Shown piece after piece: positions 11,011-21,604 of a stretch of DNA of 64,000 bases (position 1 is its first letter; each line of letters opens with the position of its first letter). The notes beneath the pieces are model-generated. The model searched no databases, was not told the DNA's origin, and was given only the letters and a program-made list of their open reading frames with translations. The stretch comes from Anodontia alba (taxonomy: Eukaryota; Mollusca; Bivalvia; Lucinida; Lucinidae): assembly GCA_964016985.1 (NCBI GenBank), contig OZ024828.1, positions 90,864,399 to 90,928,398 of the forward strand, given 5' to 3'. The position numbers and the translations under genes were made by a program.

Positions 11011-11331
11011 AACCCTTTCATCCCTAAGTTTCTGAAATGGGCTCATCCATCTCTGAATTTGGATACATCCATTGTTGCAAATAGGGTTTTAGTCAAAAAT
11101 CAATAATAGTATGGCAAACAGTGTAGATCCTGGTGAGAGGGCTCGTAGCGGGCCGTCTCATATGGTATCCATGTTGGTCTGCAGGGAAGACTGTCTCCAG
11201 ACTATCTTTTCTATCATTTTCTCTTTTCTTTTCAAAGGGATACAATCTAGTTCATCTTATAATGATTCAATCAGTTATGTCCCTTAGAGGAAAAGAAAGA
11301 GTCGTTTCTGTTGTAAAACAGTGAAATGGGA

Positions 11332-11389
<58 letters not shown>

Positions 11390-11469
11390 GCAGCTACGAG
11401 AAGTGATAAAAAATGACAAAAATGTGCAGAAACGATTTGAACCAGTCTAGTCTGCAGGGGTGAAAGGGT
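11011..11469. mobile_element. MITE with CCCTTTCATCCCT ends
   Basis: Left end CAACCCTTTCATCCCT, right end GGGGTGAAAGGGTG as inverted partner. The inside carries the AAACAGTGTAGATCC phrase shared by several MITEs here, and an (AG)n microsatellite. Related copies: 41893-42090 and 57595-57807. Confidence 0.55.
11336..11386. repeat. (AG)n microsatellite
   Basis: About 25 uninterrupted AG units inside the 11011-11469 MITE. Confidence 0.95.
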
Positions 11470-11561
11470 GAAAACACTTATATATATTATTAGCATCGCA
11501 CAACGTTCGACATGTACTTAAAGTGTGGAATATTTTGTGAGAAAATGCAAACAAATTAGCC

Positions 11562-11776
11562 GTAACGTCAAGAAACGTACATTCTGACAAATCAGCCTAC
11601 GCACATGCGCAGTCTGATCAGAGTCTTAGTTGTTCGCGCGATGAAACTTTGCATCCTTGGCTATCCAAAATGCGCCCTGTGAATATTCTGATCAGACTGC
11701 GCGAATGCGCAGGCTGATCTGAATCTTCGCTGGGCGCATATGTTAGAAGGTACGTTTTCTGACTTTGCGGCTATAA
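11562..11776. mobile_element. MITE with CGCAGTCTGATCAG inner arms
   Basis: Outer inverted ends TAGCCGTAACGTCAAGAAAC and its imperfect complement at the right (GTTTTCTGACTTTGCGGCTA). Inner arms contain GCGCAGTCTGATCAGAGTCT and its inverted partner. Related pieces: 39581-39735, 48170-48340 and 62200-62372. Confidence 0.6.
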
Positions 11777-11810
11777 TGGTTTGAAAGAATTTCCAGCTGC
11801 TCAGTTTATT

Positions 11811-12017
11811 TAACCCTTGTCATGCTGAATAAATTGCCACGCCCACTTCTAATTTTCAGCCAATCAGATAACTTGATCCAGGTGGTTGATTTAAATTCAC
11901 ATACTGAATGACAAACAGTGCAGATCCAGATCAGTTGGCTTCTGAAAAAGCCAACTGATCTGGATATACACTGTTTGCTAAGACAGGGCCTGTCGTGTTC
12001 AGCAAGAGAAGGGTTAA
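11811..12017. mobile_element. Palindromic MITE (TTAACCCTTGTCATGCTGA ends)
   Basis: Terminal inverted repeat TTAACCCTTGTCATGCTGAA against TTCAGCAAGAGAAGGGTTAA. The centre is a long hairpin built on CAGTGYAGATCCAGATCAG. A sibling lies at 24886-25091. Confidence 0.7.
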
Positions 12018-12302
12018 TAAACACACCTGCAAACAGATCACATTGATAAGTGAAGAAGGTAGCCTCTTATAATAACTCTTTACCTCTATATAACTGCTTA
12101 GTACAGACATCGAAATCAAATTCTGGTTGAAAAGTATTGAAATCAAATACTAACTGAAAAGTCGAAGTGACATGGTAAAACAAACGTGAAACGGATGTTT
12201 CAAATCAATGTCTAGGCAATTAAACGATATATTTCTAAGAACTGAACACCACTAAATGAACTATTCGATGACCATACTGTTTTCAAACTACAAGCATGCA
12301 TA

Positions 12303-12470
12303 CCTATTCTTTTATGGTCCCGCCATTCGAAGAATTGTGGAAAGGGCATATAGTGTTACCCATGTCCGTCCGTCTCCGTCCGCGTTCGGCGTTAGCACTT
12401 TGCGTTTGTTTTTCAGGCGGGGGCATCCGTGTCCTTTGGACACATTTCTAGTCTTATTTCAATTAACTGT
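12303..12470 (+). repeat. Dispersed repeat (GCCATTCGAAGAAT...GGACACATTTCTAG), copy 1
   Basis: Matches 14380-14560 in order: GCCATTCGAAGAAT, GGAAAGGGCATATAGTGT, TCCGTCCGTCTCCG, GCGTTTG, GGGGGCATCCGT, GGACACATTTCTAG. Direct orientation, ~2.1 kb apart. No coding. Confidence 0.65.
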
Positions 12471-12695
12471 CTAGACCAATAATTATTGTCTACGCCCATG
12501 TGCATAGATAATTTTTGAGTTCGCAATTGCTTCGGAAGCACTTTATCAAAGGCCACGAACTGGTCCAATGTTTTCCACTTACTGCTTAAAGTGAATGGGG
12601 ATATACAATCTTCCATTGACTGCTTAACGTGAATGAACAGAGACAATTTTAAAGTTCGCCAAGCATTTTATTAAAAAGTAATGGACTGGTCCAAT

Positions 12696-12975
12696 CATTA
12701 CGAAAACATGCCTATTCAAATATACTGAAAATTTTACCACCCAAAAAATGAAAATTTTCAGATAAAAACGCTGATAGTTTTTATATTTCTGCTCAAAACA
12801 TAGATTGTGGGTACTCGTTAGAACCTCCTCGGCGAGGCGGTTCTAACGAGTACCCACAATCTATGATTTTGAGCAGAAACAAGAAAAATAAAGTATACCC
12901 CTGTAAACCCCAGTTTTACTATATATATAAGTGGGATTTAAGGGGGTCAACATTATATAGGCATGTTTTCGTGAT
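12696..12975. mobile_element. Palindrome-core MITE A, copy 1
   Basis: Ends CATTACGAAAACATGCCTAT and its complement-type end TGTTTTCGTGATG. The centre at about 12801-12870 is a ~70-bp near-perfect palindrome (ATAGATTGTGGGTACTCGTT arm, loop CGGCGAG). About 280 bp; no coding. Non-autonomous; the transposase source is not in the window. Confidence 0.85.
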
Positions 12976-14103
12976 GGATATTTTTTTATTGACTGCAAAC
13001 GTGATTATAACTAAAGATTACCATTTCTGCGGAACCACTTTTCAAAGGTCATGGAATCAGCTTTGTAATTTTCACTTTTAAAGAAGATTGATGCACTGAT
13101 ACTGCTATGCGCAAAAATATTATGGGCTAGACTTATTTCTTATAAATGAGTTATCAAGTTTGGTTTCACTGAAATTAGGTATATTTCAAACTCTCCGGAA
13201 TAACTTTCAAATCCCTTTTGTATACGATTACTATAACAATGTGCTATATGTAGTTTCTTATATTTTTGTACGTTATACAAATGAACCTCAATTTAAAATC
13301 CAATTTTAAATGCATCATCACGCGCTGCGCTTGATATCCCCTCGGATATCCCGAGCTAACACCACTTGGATCTTCCTGTGATATAGTATTTAAGAACAGT
13401 GAAGACCCATATGGGCATGCGTATCCATGAAGCTAGATAATTAGGTCAAAGCGCCGGTTATTCGCCAAGTCCCTGCTATATATTTTCATGATTCTGTGAA
13501 CGTGATAATTACAAGCGTCTCTGTAGGCATGGACCCTAAATCTATTTTCACATGGCGCGGCGCGGCTCTACAGGAAAATTATGCTGCAGCAGCAATATTT
13601 TCATGTTTGTTTTCTTTCTACCTCACGTCGAACATGAAGACTCTATTTCACTTTATGATTAAATCTACTGCTTCAGATAAGGCGAAAAGTATGACAGTTA
13701 TTCAGAATATTTTGATCATTATTACACCAAAACATATCATGTTGGTACTCACTGGAATCGCCTCGTTGAGGCGATTCCAGTAAGTACCCACTAGATATGA
13801 TTTTTATGCAAAACTAAACATATTATCAGAATACTCCCTTTATCTGGTGCTATAAAACCAGCGCCAGTTCATGGTATAGTTTCTGAGGCTACGAAATCTA
13901 TGCCAGTTCATGTTAGTTTCACCGGCTTCCTACAGAATTCTGCATTATCTCATCATCTGAAATGTGTGGCGTTTTTGTATATATACAATCTAAACCATCT
14001 AGACTTTTTTGTTTACGCCGGTTCGCCAAGGTGATTTTAACAGATTTTTTGGAGATCCGTCACTAGCTGGTAGATTATTACTTTCATTTAAATTATCTTT
14101 GGA
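12976..14103. other. Region upstream of the SRCR-gene exon 1
   Basis: Presumed promoter and 5' UTR region. No TATA box I can defend. It holds a solitary palindrome at 13733-13795 (GAATCGCCTCGTTGAGGCGATTC centre) related to the core of MITE A but with different flanks. No gene. Confidence 0.4.
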
Positions 14104-14317
14104 ATGGAGGGCTCGCAACTACTGTGCTACTTAGCCGTGCTGCTGTTTTCTTATAGTGCTGGTCTGCCGTACGAGGCGTCGGCCGAGGATTGCAATGGAA
14201 TGACCAGTTTATTGCTGGCCAGAATTCGCAATCTTGAGAAGCGTATGGATATTGATTTAAAAATAATGAAAAATGAAATCAAAAGGGATATAAATAATGG
14301 GAACAGACGTAACAGAG
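14104..14317 (+). CDS. SRCR gene exon 1: signal peptide and coiled-coil start
   Basis: ATG at 14104 opens 71 codons plus one base. Residues ~4-20 (SQLLCYLAVLLFSYSAG) form a hydrophobic signal peptide, with likely cleavage near residues 19-27. A Cys at ~30 and an amphipathic, charged helix (ARIRNLEKRMDIDLKIMK) follow, consistent with coiled-coil oligomerisation. The exon ends AGAG|GTAAAA with a good GT donor in phase 1. Reading through the donor would give only eight more residues before a stop, as expected for an intron. The next exon accepts phase 1. No upstream exon is required. A stand-alone small ORF is the alternative. Confidence 0.7.
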
Positions 14318-14379
14318 GTAAAATTTTAGTCATTTTGTTTTTTTAATAGTACCCCCTTTTTATGCACCCTCCCCCTCCA

Positions 14380-14560
14380 CGCCATTCGAAGAATGGTGGA
14401 AAGGGCATATAGTGTTACCCCTGTCAGTCCGTCCGTCTCCGCCCTAGTCCGAGATGGTGTTAGTAGTTTGCGTTTAAGTTTTTACAGGCGTTAGTAATTT
14501 GCGTTTACCTTTTTCAGGTGGGGGCATCCGTTTCTTTTGGACACATTTCTAGTTTCACTT
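14380..14560 (+). repeat. Dispersed repeat (GCCATTCGAAGAAT...), copy 2
   Basis: Same block order as 12303-12470. A short internal phrase (GTTAGTA-TTTGCGTTTA) is duplicated in this copy. Confidence 0.65.
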
Positions 14561-14951
14561 TTGTTTTATGGCGTTATTTTCCACCTGGAATAGTGTGGTT
14601 TCATTGACAAATATTTTTCTGACCTTTCGACATCATTCGAAAAGACGCTGTTTACTTTTTTTATTTTAAATGAAAAAATACCACTTGTCTTCTCTGTTTT
14701 GTTCTGAAACATTTACTCTAATATTATTTTCATGGCCAAAAATTGTCCTGACCTATGCAATTTCTATAGTAATTTGATTTTTTTTTTGTTTTTTTTTTTG
14801 TTTCATCTGAGAAAGTATTTTTCACCTTTCTTTCTTGATTTTTAATTGTTGATGTTTCACGACAATCTTGTGGAAATTTTTAGAAAACCTGAACAAATGG
14901 AACTTGTTGAAATCTGCCTCTTACCTATCCTACCGATTTCAGCATATGTTT

Positions 14952-14953
<2 letters not shown>

Positions 14954-14985
<32 letters not shown>
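14954..14985 (+). repeat. Poly(G) run of 32
   Basis: Uninterrupted G homopolymer on the sense strand of intron 1; shorter G tracts occur at 17394-17407, 17495-17511 and 47668-47692. Confidence 0.95.
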
Positions 14986-14986
<1 letters not shown>

Positions 14987-15621
14987 AGTGAAAATATTCA
15001 ATTTAAAAACAAATAAATACATAAATAAAATAAACGGATGGATACTACTCTTCACATGTTATTACGATGCTATATAACTTTCAGGAGATGATTTACATAA
15101 GCTCTAAGCTTTTTATCAAATCCTGTACCATATAATATTATGCTATGTATATGTGAAAAATGCTGAATAAAATATTGTTTAAACCAAACGGATGGATAGA
15201 ATCATGCATAGGTAGTTACAACAAAAGGTTTTGCATTAAATCCTTTCAAAAGTTGGCAAGTCCAGGCAAAAAACAATTTCCGAAATATGTCGACAACAAG
15301 AGTAGGCTATAGGTTAGGGTAATAAGGAGTTCTTGTAAATATGCTCCAAACACGAAATCTGATTATGTTATGCACTTACAAATGGCGTTGTTTCTTTCCA
15401 TTAGTAATCTATAACAAGTCTGTACTCCCATATTCCTTCGCAATATATAACAAAAACAAGGATATGCTAGAGTCTTCATTATTAGGTAGAGTTTTAGAAT
15501 TTTGCAGTTATCAAACCAACTTTACAATGTGTATTTCTGCTTTTAGCAATCTTTTACTACATTTATCGATCTTAAACTGCTTAATAACCAATATCATGTA
15601 TATAGTCCGCATCTGCAGTAC

Positions 15622-15976
15622 TACCGTATTCGCCCTAATTACCGCACGTGCTCCTATAAGCGCACAGTCAAGCACTTGAGTAGTCTTTACATTACAGTCA
15701 GTGTACTTTTACCTACCACTTTATAAAACATATGTTGTTGGAACTCATTTGAATTGCCTCGACAAGTCGAGGCAATTCAAACGAGTACCACAACATATGC
15801 TTTTATAAAGAAAATCAGAAAATGATATCGCATAAGTATCATTAAATACGCCCTTCATGGAGTCCTCTGATCTTTTATTTAAAGTGTGCCCTTATTGGGT
15901 GGATATTTTACTACAAGCTTCGCAGTAATTTTGAAATACTGAAGCGCACAGTGCGGTAATTAGTTAGAATACGGTA
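15622..15976. mobile_element. MITE with TACCGTATTCGCCCTAATTA ends and a nested palindrome
   Basis: Terminal inverted repeat: TACCGTATTCGCCCTAATTA followed by CCGCAC at the left, and GTGCGGTAATTAGTTAGAATACGGTA at the right. Nested near the middle (about 15725-15805) is a palindrome with ACATATGTTGTTGGAACTC arms and a CGACAAGTCG centre, related to the MITE A core. Confidence 0.75.
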
Positions 15977-16087
15977 TATGGTAAAAATGTCATGGCTATA
16001 GATCAGAAGTGTATGAAGATCAATGTTTTGTCTGATTTTTCACAAAAATACAGACATGTCGTGGGTATTTATTAGAGCCTAGCTAGC

Positions 16088-16366
16088 CATTATGAAGACA
16101 CGCCTATTCAAATACACTGAAAATTTTACTACAAAAACAAATGAAAATTTTCAGATAAAAAAAACTGATATTTTCATATTTTTGTCCAAAACATAGATTG
16201 TGGTACTCGTTAGAACCGCCTCGGCGAGGCGGTTCTAACGAGTACCCACAATCTATGTTTTTCAGCAGAAATAAGAAAAATAGTGTATACCCCTGTAAAC
16301 CACAGTTTTACTATATAAAAGTGGGGTTTAAGGGGGTCAAAAGTATATAGGCATGTTTTCGTGATG
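16088..16366. mobile_element. Palindrome-core MITE A, copy 2
   Basis: Ends CATTATGAAGACACGCCTAT and TGTTTTCGTGATG; centre palindrome at about 16192-16262 with CGGCGAG loop. Confidence 0.85.
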
Positions 16367-16367
16367 A

Positions 16368-16463
16368 TTCTATTATAATCTATATCGGACCGTTATCGGC
16401 TCGACAGGAGCCTTGTCGGGACAATAATGGTCCGATAGAGATTTAAGTAGAATGCTAGCTGAG
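16368..16463. mobile_element. Diverged copy of the CCCAGCTAGCATTCTACG foldback MITE
   Basis: Recognisable by ATCTATATCGGACCGTTATC against GATAGAGATTTAAGTAGAAT and the GCTAGCTGAG end. The left terminus is lost. Confidence 0.55.
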
Positions 16464-16499
16464 AAGCACCTTCGCCTTCCTTATCAGACTACTAGGCTT

Positions 16500-18448
16500 C
16501 GCTGGGTAATTTTTATCGTCACTGTCCCTGCATACCTCGAACATCACTTTTAATATTCTTTAAATATGAAGAAAATTGAGAGATAGCCCTATTAACATGA
16601 TTAATTTCTCCATAATTCTCAACGCTAAGAGTTAAAAACAAACCTTTCACCTGTTACAGTTCCATGGTCCCTAATCAGAACCAGGTTCTGGCCACTTGAG
16701 TAAGCAACAGATCCTGGGATATTCGTGTCCTCTTTACCACTTCAAAAATACATGGTATTGCCATGTAACATCCCAAGAACTTTCAGGGTAAACAGGGCTG
16801 GACCCAGAAGGTCTGAAGACGGGGGGGCATTGACTGCCGAAGGCATATATCGAGCGGCGTAAGCCGCGAGAGGGGGAGAGTGTGAGAGGGGTTTCTCCTC
16901 TTATAAGGGAGTCCGGGGGCCTCCCCGGGAAATTTTTAAAACTGGATTGCCTGAGAGTGCATTTCCATGCTATTTTCAAGTCATTTTCATTAATCTTGCA
17001 GGCTGATTTTTTTTTCTGACAATTTCAGGAAGTCGCGGGTTCGAAAACTGCTGGGGCAACATTCTTTTGTGGGATCATGCTCTCCCTCCCACTTAATTCA
17101 AGAAGGGCAGTTGTCAGTTTCTGGCAAAAGGATGTGTACTGTACTGGTTAACTACTTATGTATAAGCCTGCCCAGGAAGTGCGGTTATGTAAATTGACTG
17201 GCTCAAAAATAACCTAAATAGTGTTGACTGGGCCGTAAAACTCCAAAACAAATAGAACCTTCCGCCTTATATGCAGGTAACTTCTAAGCTGCAAAAAATA
17301 ATTCCGACTGGTTTGATTACCTGGATAACCTGCCTGTCCCTTCAGCCACCACACCCACACAAATATATATGGATTAGGTGGGGTAGAGGTAAGGGGGGGG
17401 GGGGGGTGACAAATTTCCATGCCCCCCCCCCCCCACAACCACCGAACGCCAAAAAAAAAAAAAATCATTCATTATTCTGCAATGCCGCGTGGGCGGGGGG
17501 GGGGGGGGGGTGGGAAACATGTGCCCCTTTTGCCCACCCCTGGAGGCAATAAAAATAAATAAAGCCTGGCCATAAGAAAACCTGTTTTATACCTTTGCGA
17601 ACATCAAAGGCGCAGATCAGTCTGTTGCATCTGCATAGTCTGATCAGCGCCTTCATTTCCTGTTCATTGCTTAGATGGTATAACGTATCCAGTTTTTCAA
17701 GACTCTAGTTTTTCTCTGAAGCTGCGCAGTCTGATGTATTTCATACCTGGTTGTAACTCCAAAGACAGTGTTTTCTCTGAGGCTAAATAAATAACACTTA
17801 ACTCTATGGTAACCTTTTTAGCAGACAACATTTTGAAATATTTTTATTACATTTCTCAGAAAACAGGAGACAATTTGCTTGAAATGTCAAATCCTGTTTA
17901 AGGGGCAAATTAAGACAAATGTCACCAATTTGTCGACTGCTGAATTAGCAGAGAGGGTGGTTAGGATTAAAATCTCGAAAAAAAATATTAATAGAATACT
18001 AAAACCGTTTCTACTCATACATGTACATTATCTAGATAAAAAGATGTAAGATGTGAAATCATGTATTTATAAGACAGAAGCCTGTGTAACTGACCATATG
18101 CTACCTATCAGCAGGGCAATATTAACAAGTTATTGACAAATCACAGCATGCCATTTACTAATGGCTCTTTCATTATCATTTATGAACTCCGTTTTCTGGA
18201 GATCACAGGTATCTGGGTAGCTTATGCATAAGAGTGTAATATCGAAAAATACCGGGGGCAAGGTATGACTAGCGGTCGCTTCGGGGGGGCATGTGCCCCT
18301 TTTGCCCACCCCTGGATCCGGGCCTGGTAAAAAACTGGAATGAGAGACCGACCCTTTGTAGCGCTCCACACAGCTAAATAGTTCCCATAAGAATTTTCTA
18401 CTGTGTGGAATTCTCCTCCAAGAACCTCCTATTTGCTGAAATAAACTA
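16500..18448. other. Intron 1 middle: repeat fragments, no gene
   Basis: Holds a diverged SINE fragment on the plus strand (about 17030-17255: GTCGCGGGTTCG, CAAGAAGGGCAGTTGTCAGT, TTGACTGGGCCGTAAAA) without its tRNA head. Two fragments carry the phrase TTTGCCCACCCCTGG (17528-17542, 18300-18315), probably old repeat ends. A small hairpin MITE lies around 17570-17700 (GGCGCAGATCAGTCTG / CAGTCTGATCAGCGCC-like). Confidence 0.5.
17030..17255 (+). mobile_element. tRNA-SINE fragment, old
   Basis: Body and tail of the same SINE as 10587-10896, with many substitutions and the 5' tRNA portion mostly lost. Confidence 0.7.
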
Positions 18449-18461
18449 AGCATACACTGTG

Positions 18462-18771
18462 TTTGTTTGTTTGTGTTGAGGTTTTACGGTCCAGTCAACC
18501 CAATAGGGTCATGTCGAGCGCGGTCAGTTTACCTAACCACACATTTACTGGGCAGGCTTAGTTCTCTAAACGGTTAACCAGTATTGTGCACATTCTTTCG
18601 CCAGAAACTAACAACTGCCCTTCTTGAATCAGCGGAAGGGAGAGAATGACCGTAGAAAATATTTCATGATCAATCTCCACGAAAGAATGTTGCCGACCTC
18701 GGCGGGGGTTGAACCCGCGACCTCCCGGTCTCCAGTCGGACGGCGCATCCAACTGAGACACCGAGGCCGAC
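18462..18771 (-). mobile_element. tRNA-derived SINE, full length, copy 2
   Basis: Near-identical to 10587-10896, same strand. A perfect 13-bp target duplication AGCATACACTGTG lies at 18449-18461 and 18772-18784. The tRNA head reads from the right end; the AAAC-type tail is at the left. Confidence 0.92.
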
Positions 18772-19112
18772 AGCATACACTGTGTACACCATTTACTTAG
18801 TACACTCTATTCTTAGGTTCAGGACACCAAAACAGAGGCCCTACAAGGGGTTTGGGTGAACAGTGAAACAATGCTATTTATGTCAGGGAACAAAGATTTC
18901 AAAATGTAGGGAACAGGGAACAAAGGAAATTTTGGGAAAAAGGGAACATAGAAAAATCAAGATTTTGATTTTGAAAAACAAGGGAAAATGCTGATTTATT
19001 TCAGGGGAACAAGGGAACAGGTACCCTCCCCCCCGCCCCCCCCCCCACACACACCCCTGGAAGGGCCTCAAACAAAGTCAAGAGATGTCTAGTTCCAAAT
19101 ATTTTATTTCAG

Positions 19113-19451
19113 GGCAAGATAATGGCTCGCTGCTATACGAAATCCGGACTCTACAAACGAGCATGCAACAGTTATATGGTGGAATTGAAGCCTTTAAAAC
19201 AGAGATAATACAATACTATCACAACAGTTCGTCAGAACTGGCCACCAGTATTTCGTCGGTGTCCAGTGACGTCAAATCTCTGGCACTGATCGTCGATTCC
19301 CTGCAGAGTCAGCTGTCTAAAGTCGACGACACAGTGACTAATCTGACGAAGACAGTGCACGAGATAGATGTGGAGATAATTGATACAACCGAGCAACCGT
19401 CGACGCCGATGATCACGACGACGCCGGCGGTGAATTTCACATCACGTTCAA
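19113..19451 (+). CDS. SRCR gene exon 2: coiled coil and Thr/Pro linker
   Basis: Acceptor TTTTATTTCAG|GG, donor TTCAA|GTAAGA; 339 nt, phase 1 at both ends, so it is symmetric. Encodes 113 residues. A coiled-coil-like helix with regularly spaced Leu/Ile/Val comes first (YEIRTLQTSMQQLYGGIEAF, ELATSISSVSSDVKSLALIV, LQSQLSKVDDTVTNLTKTVH). It is followed by an acidic turn (EIDVEIIDTTEQ) and a Thr/Pro-rich linker (PSTPMITTTPAVNFTS) likely to be O-glycosylated, with Asn-x-Ser/Thr sites. The TEQ...ITTT phrase resembles the linker in exon 6. The exon is CpG-rich (GTCGACGACAC, ACGACGACGCCGGCG) against the AT-rich intron. Joins to exon 1 as Gly and to the first SRCR exon as Thr. Confidence 0.75.
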
Positions 19452-19504
19452 GTAAGACAGATATCTTTGTTTCGACATCCGTCAGAAAGACGGTTTTTAC
19501 TTGG

Positions 19505-19784
19505 CATCACCAAAACATGCCTATGTAATTTTGACCCCCTTAAACCCCACTTTTATATAGTAAAACTGGGGTTTACAGGGGTATACATTATTTTTCTTAT
19601 TACTGCACAAAACATAGATTGTGGGTACTCGTTAGAACCGCCTCGCCGAGGCGGTTCTAACGAGTCCCCACAATCTATGTTTTGAGAAGAAATATGAAAA
19701 ATATCAGTGTTTTTTTATCTGAAAAATTTCAGTTTTTTGGCGGTGAAATTTTCCATATATTTGAATAGGTGTATTTTCGTAATG
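19505..19784. mobile_element. Palindrome-core MITE A, copy 3
   Basis: Inserted 53 bp into intron 2. Opposite orientation to copies 1-2 (CATCACCAAAACATGCC left, ATTTTCGTAATG right). Palindrome at about 19612-19681. Confidence 0.85.
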
Positions 19785-20139
19785 GCGTTTTATTCTAAAT
19801 GCAAACAACAACAAAACAATTGTTTTTGATTGGACAATCTAATCAGGAGCCATTTGTCTCCGTTTCTGAGCTTCGTTTTTAAATATTTACCGTAAAATTA
19901 ATTTTAATGCCGAAAAGTTGGTCCGGCCTACGTAATTTCTATAGCAAATTAGATTTTTGGAAAATTTTTGAAAGAAAACATTTTTGTTTTTCTCCATTGA
20001 TTTTCCATTATTCATGTTCCACAACCATGTTGTGAAAGTTTCATAATTTTTTAATTGCATCCAAACTACCTACCAGATCGATTTTTGCATAATTTGCAGA
20101 AGCGCCACGCCAGTAAATGAATAAATAGATACACTAATT

Positions 20140-20370
20140 AACCCTTAAAGCGCCAAGAAAATCTGCATCTGAAAATGTCGTCTGCTTATGTCATCTGCTG
20201 CATCTTCTTGCAAACTTTTCAAACTTACATTTTGCATATAGGTAAACATTGTGGACCCAGATCAGACTGCTCCTGATCTGGGTCCACACAGTTTGCAACA
20301 ATGACTTTTAAAGTAACCGGCAGAAGACAAAGCAGACGACAACTGTTTTGATTGGCGCTTTAAGGGTTAA
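20140..20370. mobile_element. MITE with TTAACCCTTAAAGCGCCAA ends
   Basis: Inverted ends TTAACCCTTAAAGCGCCAA and TTGGCGCTTTAAGGGTTAA. Inner hairpin on TGTGGACCCAGATCAG (20250-20290). Also carries GTCGTCTGC-type phrases in inverted arms. Confidence 0.75.
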
Positions 20371-20575
20371 AAAATAAAAGCAGAAATACCCTTCCGTCCT
20401 ATAGTTTAACAAGTTCAATATGCTATCGGTTGAGGTGTCAAAAAATCTGACGGATGAGTGACAAGCAGCGTTGATCCTGATCATACACGTCCAATGGCGT
20501 CTGATCTGGTCATCAGTATTTGCTCAGGTCTGTCCGCCCTAATACACAGGGAAACGATCAAGTGATCTGGTGGAG

Positions 20576-20852
20576 CATTACGAAATCACGCCTATTCAAA
20601 TATATTGAAAATTTCACCACCAAAAACTGAAAATTTCAGATAAGTAATTTGATATTTTCTCCTATTTCTGCTCAAAACATAGATTGTGGGTACTCGTTAG
20701 AACCGCCTCGCGGAGGCGGTTCTTACGAGTACCCACAGTCTATGTTTTTGAGCAGAAATAAGAAAAATAATGTATACCCCTGTAAACCCCAGTTTTACTA
20801 TATAAAAGTGGGGTTAAGGGGGTCAAAATTATATAGGTATGTTTTCGTGATG
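20576..20852. mobile_element. Palindrome-core MITE A, copy 4
   Basis: Ends CATTACGAAATCACGCCTAT and TGTTTTCGTGATG; palindrome about 20677-20748 with one mismatch. Confidence 0.85.
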
Positions 20853-20870
20853 TTTATGAGCCAGCGCCAT

Positions 20871-21072
20871 CATTTCCTACAAGACTGCATGTGCGCCCAG
20901 AGAAGATTCAGGTCAGCCTGCATATCCGCACAGTCGGATTCGCAGGGCACTATGTGAGTAGCCAATGAGCCAAGGCATCCTTAGACTGCTAGCGAAAACT
21001 CTGATCAGCCTGCGCGGATGAACAGGTTGATCTGAGACTTCGTTGGGCGCTCAAGCAATCTTGTAGGAAATG
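20871..21072. mobile_element. MITE with CATTTCCTACAAGA ends
   Basis: CATTTCCTACAAGACTGC at the left and GCAATCTTGTAGGAAATG at the right; inner arms AGATTCAGGTCAGCCTG and CAGGTTGATCTGAGAC-like. Lies directly beside MITE A copy 4. Confidence 0.7.
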
Positions 21073-21604
21073 TTGTACCCAGGTTCTTATAGTCTTTTTC
21101 TGCAAGTCTGTTCAATATACTCACAGGAATAGATTTTCACTAAATGTTCCGTCTCAATGTTGATTTGTGGGTGCCTTTAACCTTTACCGCTAGCTGGGCT
21201 GATTCAGCAGACGACAAACTGACGATGTACTTCATATTTTTCCCCCAAAATTAGGATCGCCATTGCAGACAGTTTGCATGAAATGTCGAATTCTGTTTCC
21301 CGGGAAAATAGGAAAAAATATATCAATATGTCGTCTGCTGAAATGCTTATCAGTACTTCAGTTTTAAAACTTTTATGTAAATATAACGTTACAATACAAT
21401 TTAAAATTTACTGCTTAAAAAATGGAGAAAATGAGATAAGGTGTACCTACATAAGAAAAAGTTAGGTCTAGGGGCCAGTTCTGTTAGAGTTATTGCCCTG
21501 TGTAAAATTTCTTTAGCTTGTGTGCACATCTCTTTAACCAATAGTTGGAATTTGACCAAACTATTACAGATACATCATCATGAAGCGGGGAAGAAGTGAT
21601 TAGA

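Larger units (their letters stand above)
14318..15621 (+). other. Intron 1, first part
   Basis: Begins GTAAAATTTTAG. Contains copy 2 of the dispersed repeat (14380-14560), many T runs and a 32-nt poly(G). No coding sequence recognised. Confidence 0.55.

Noticed and set aside
13496..13783. 95-codon frame MNVIITSVSVGMDPKS
   Set aside because: No family similarity and its end runs into a palindrome; probably chance.
15341..15679. 112-codon plus-strand frame
   Set aside because: Ends inside the TACCGTATTCGCC MITE and has no domain; chance frame in intron 1.
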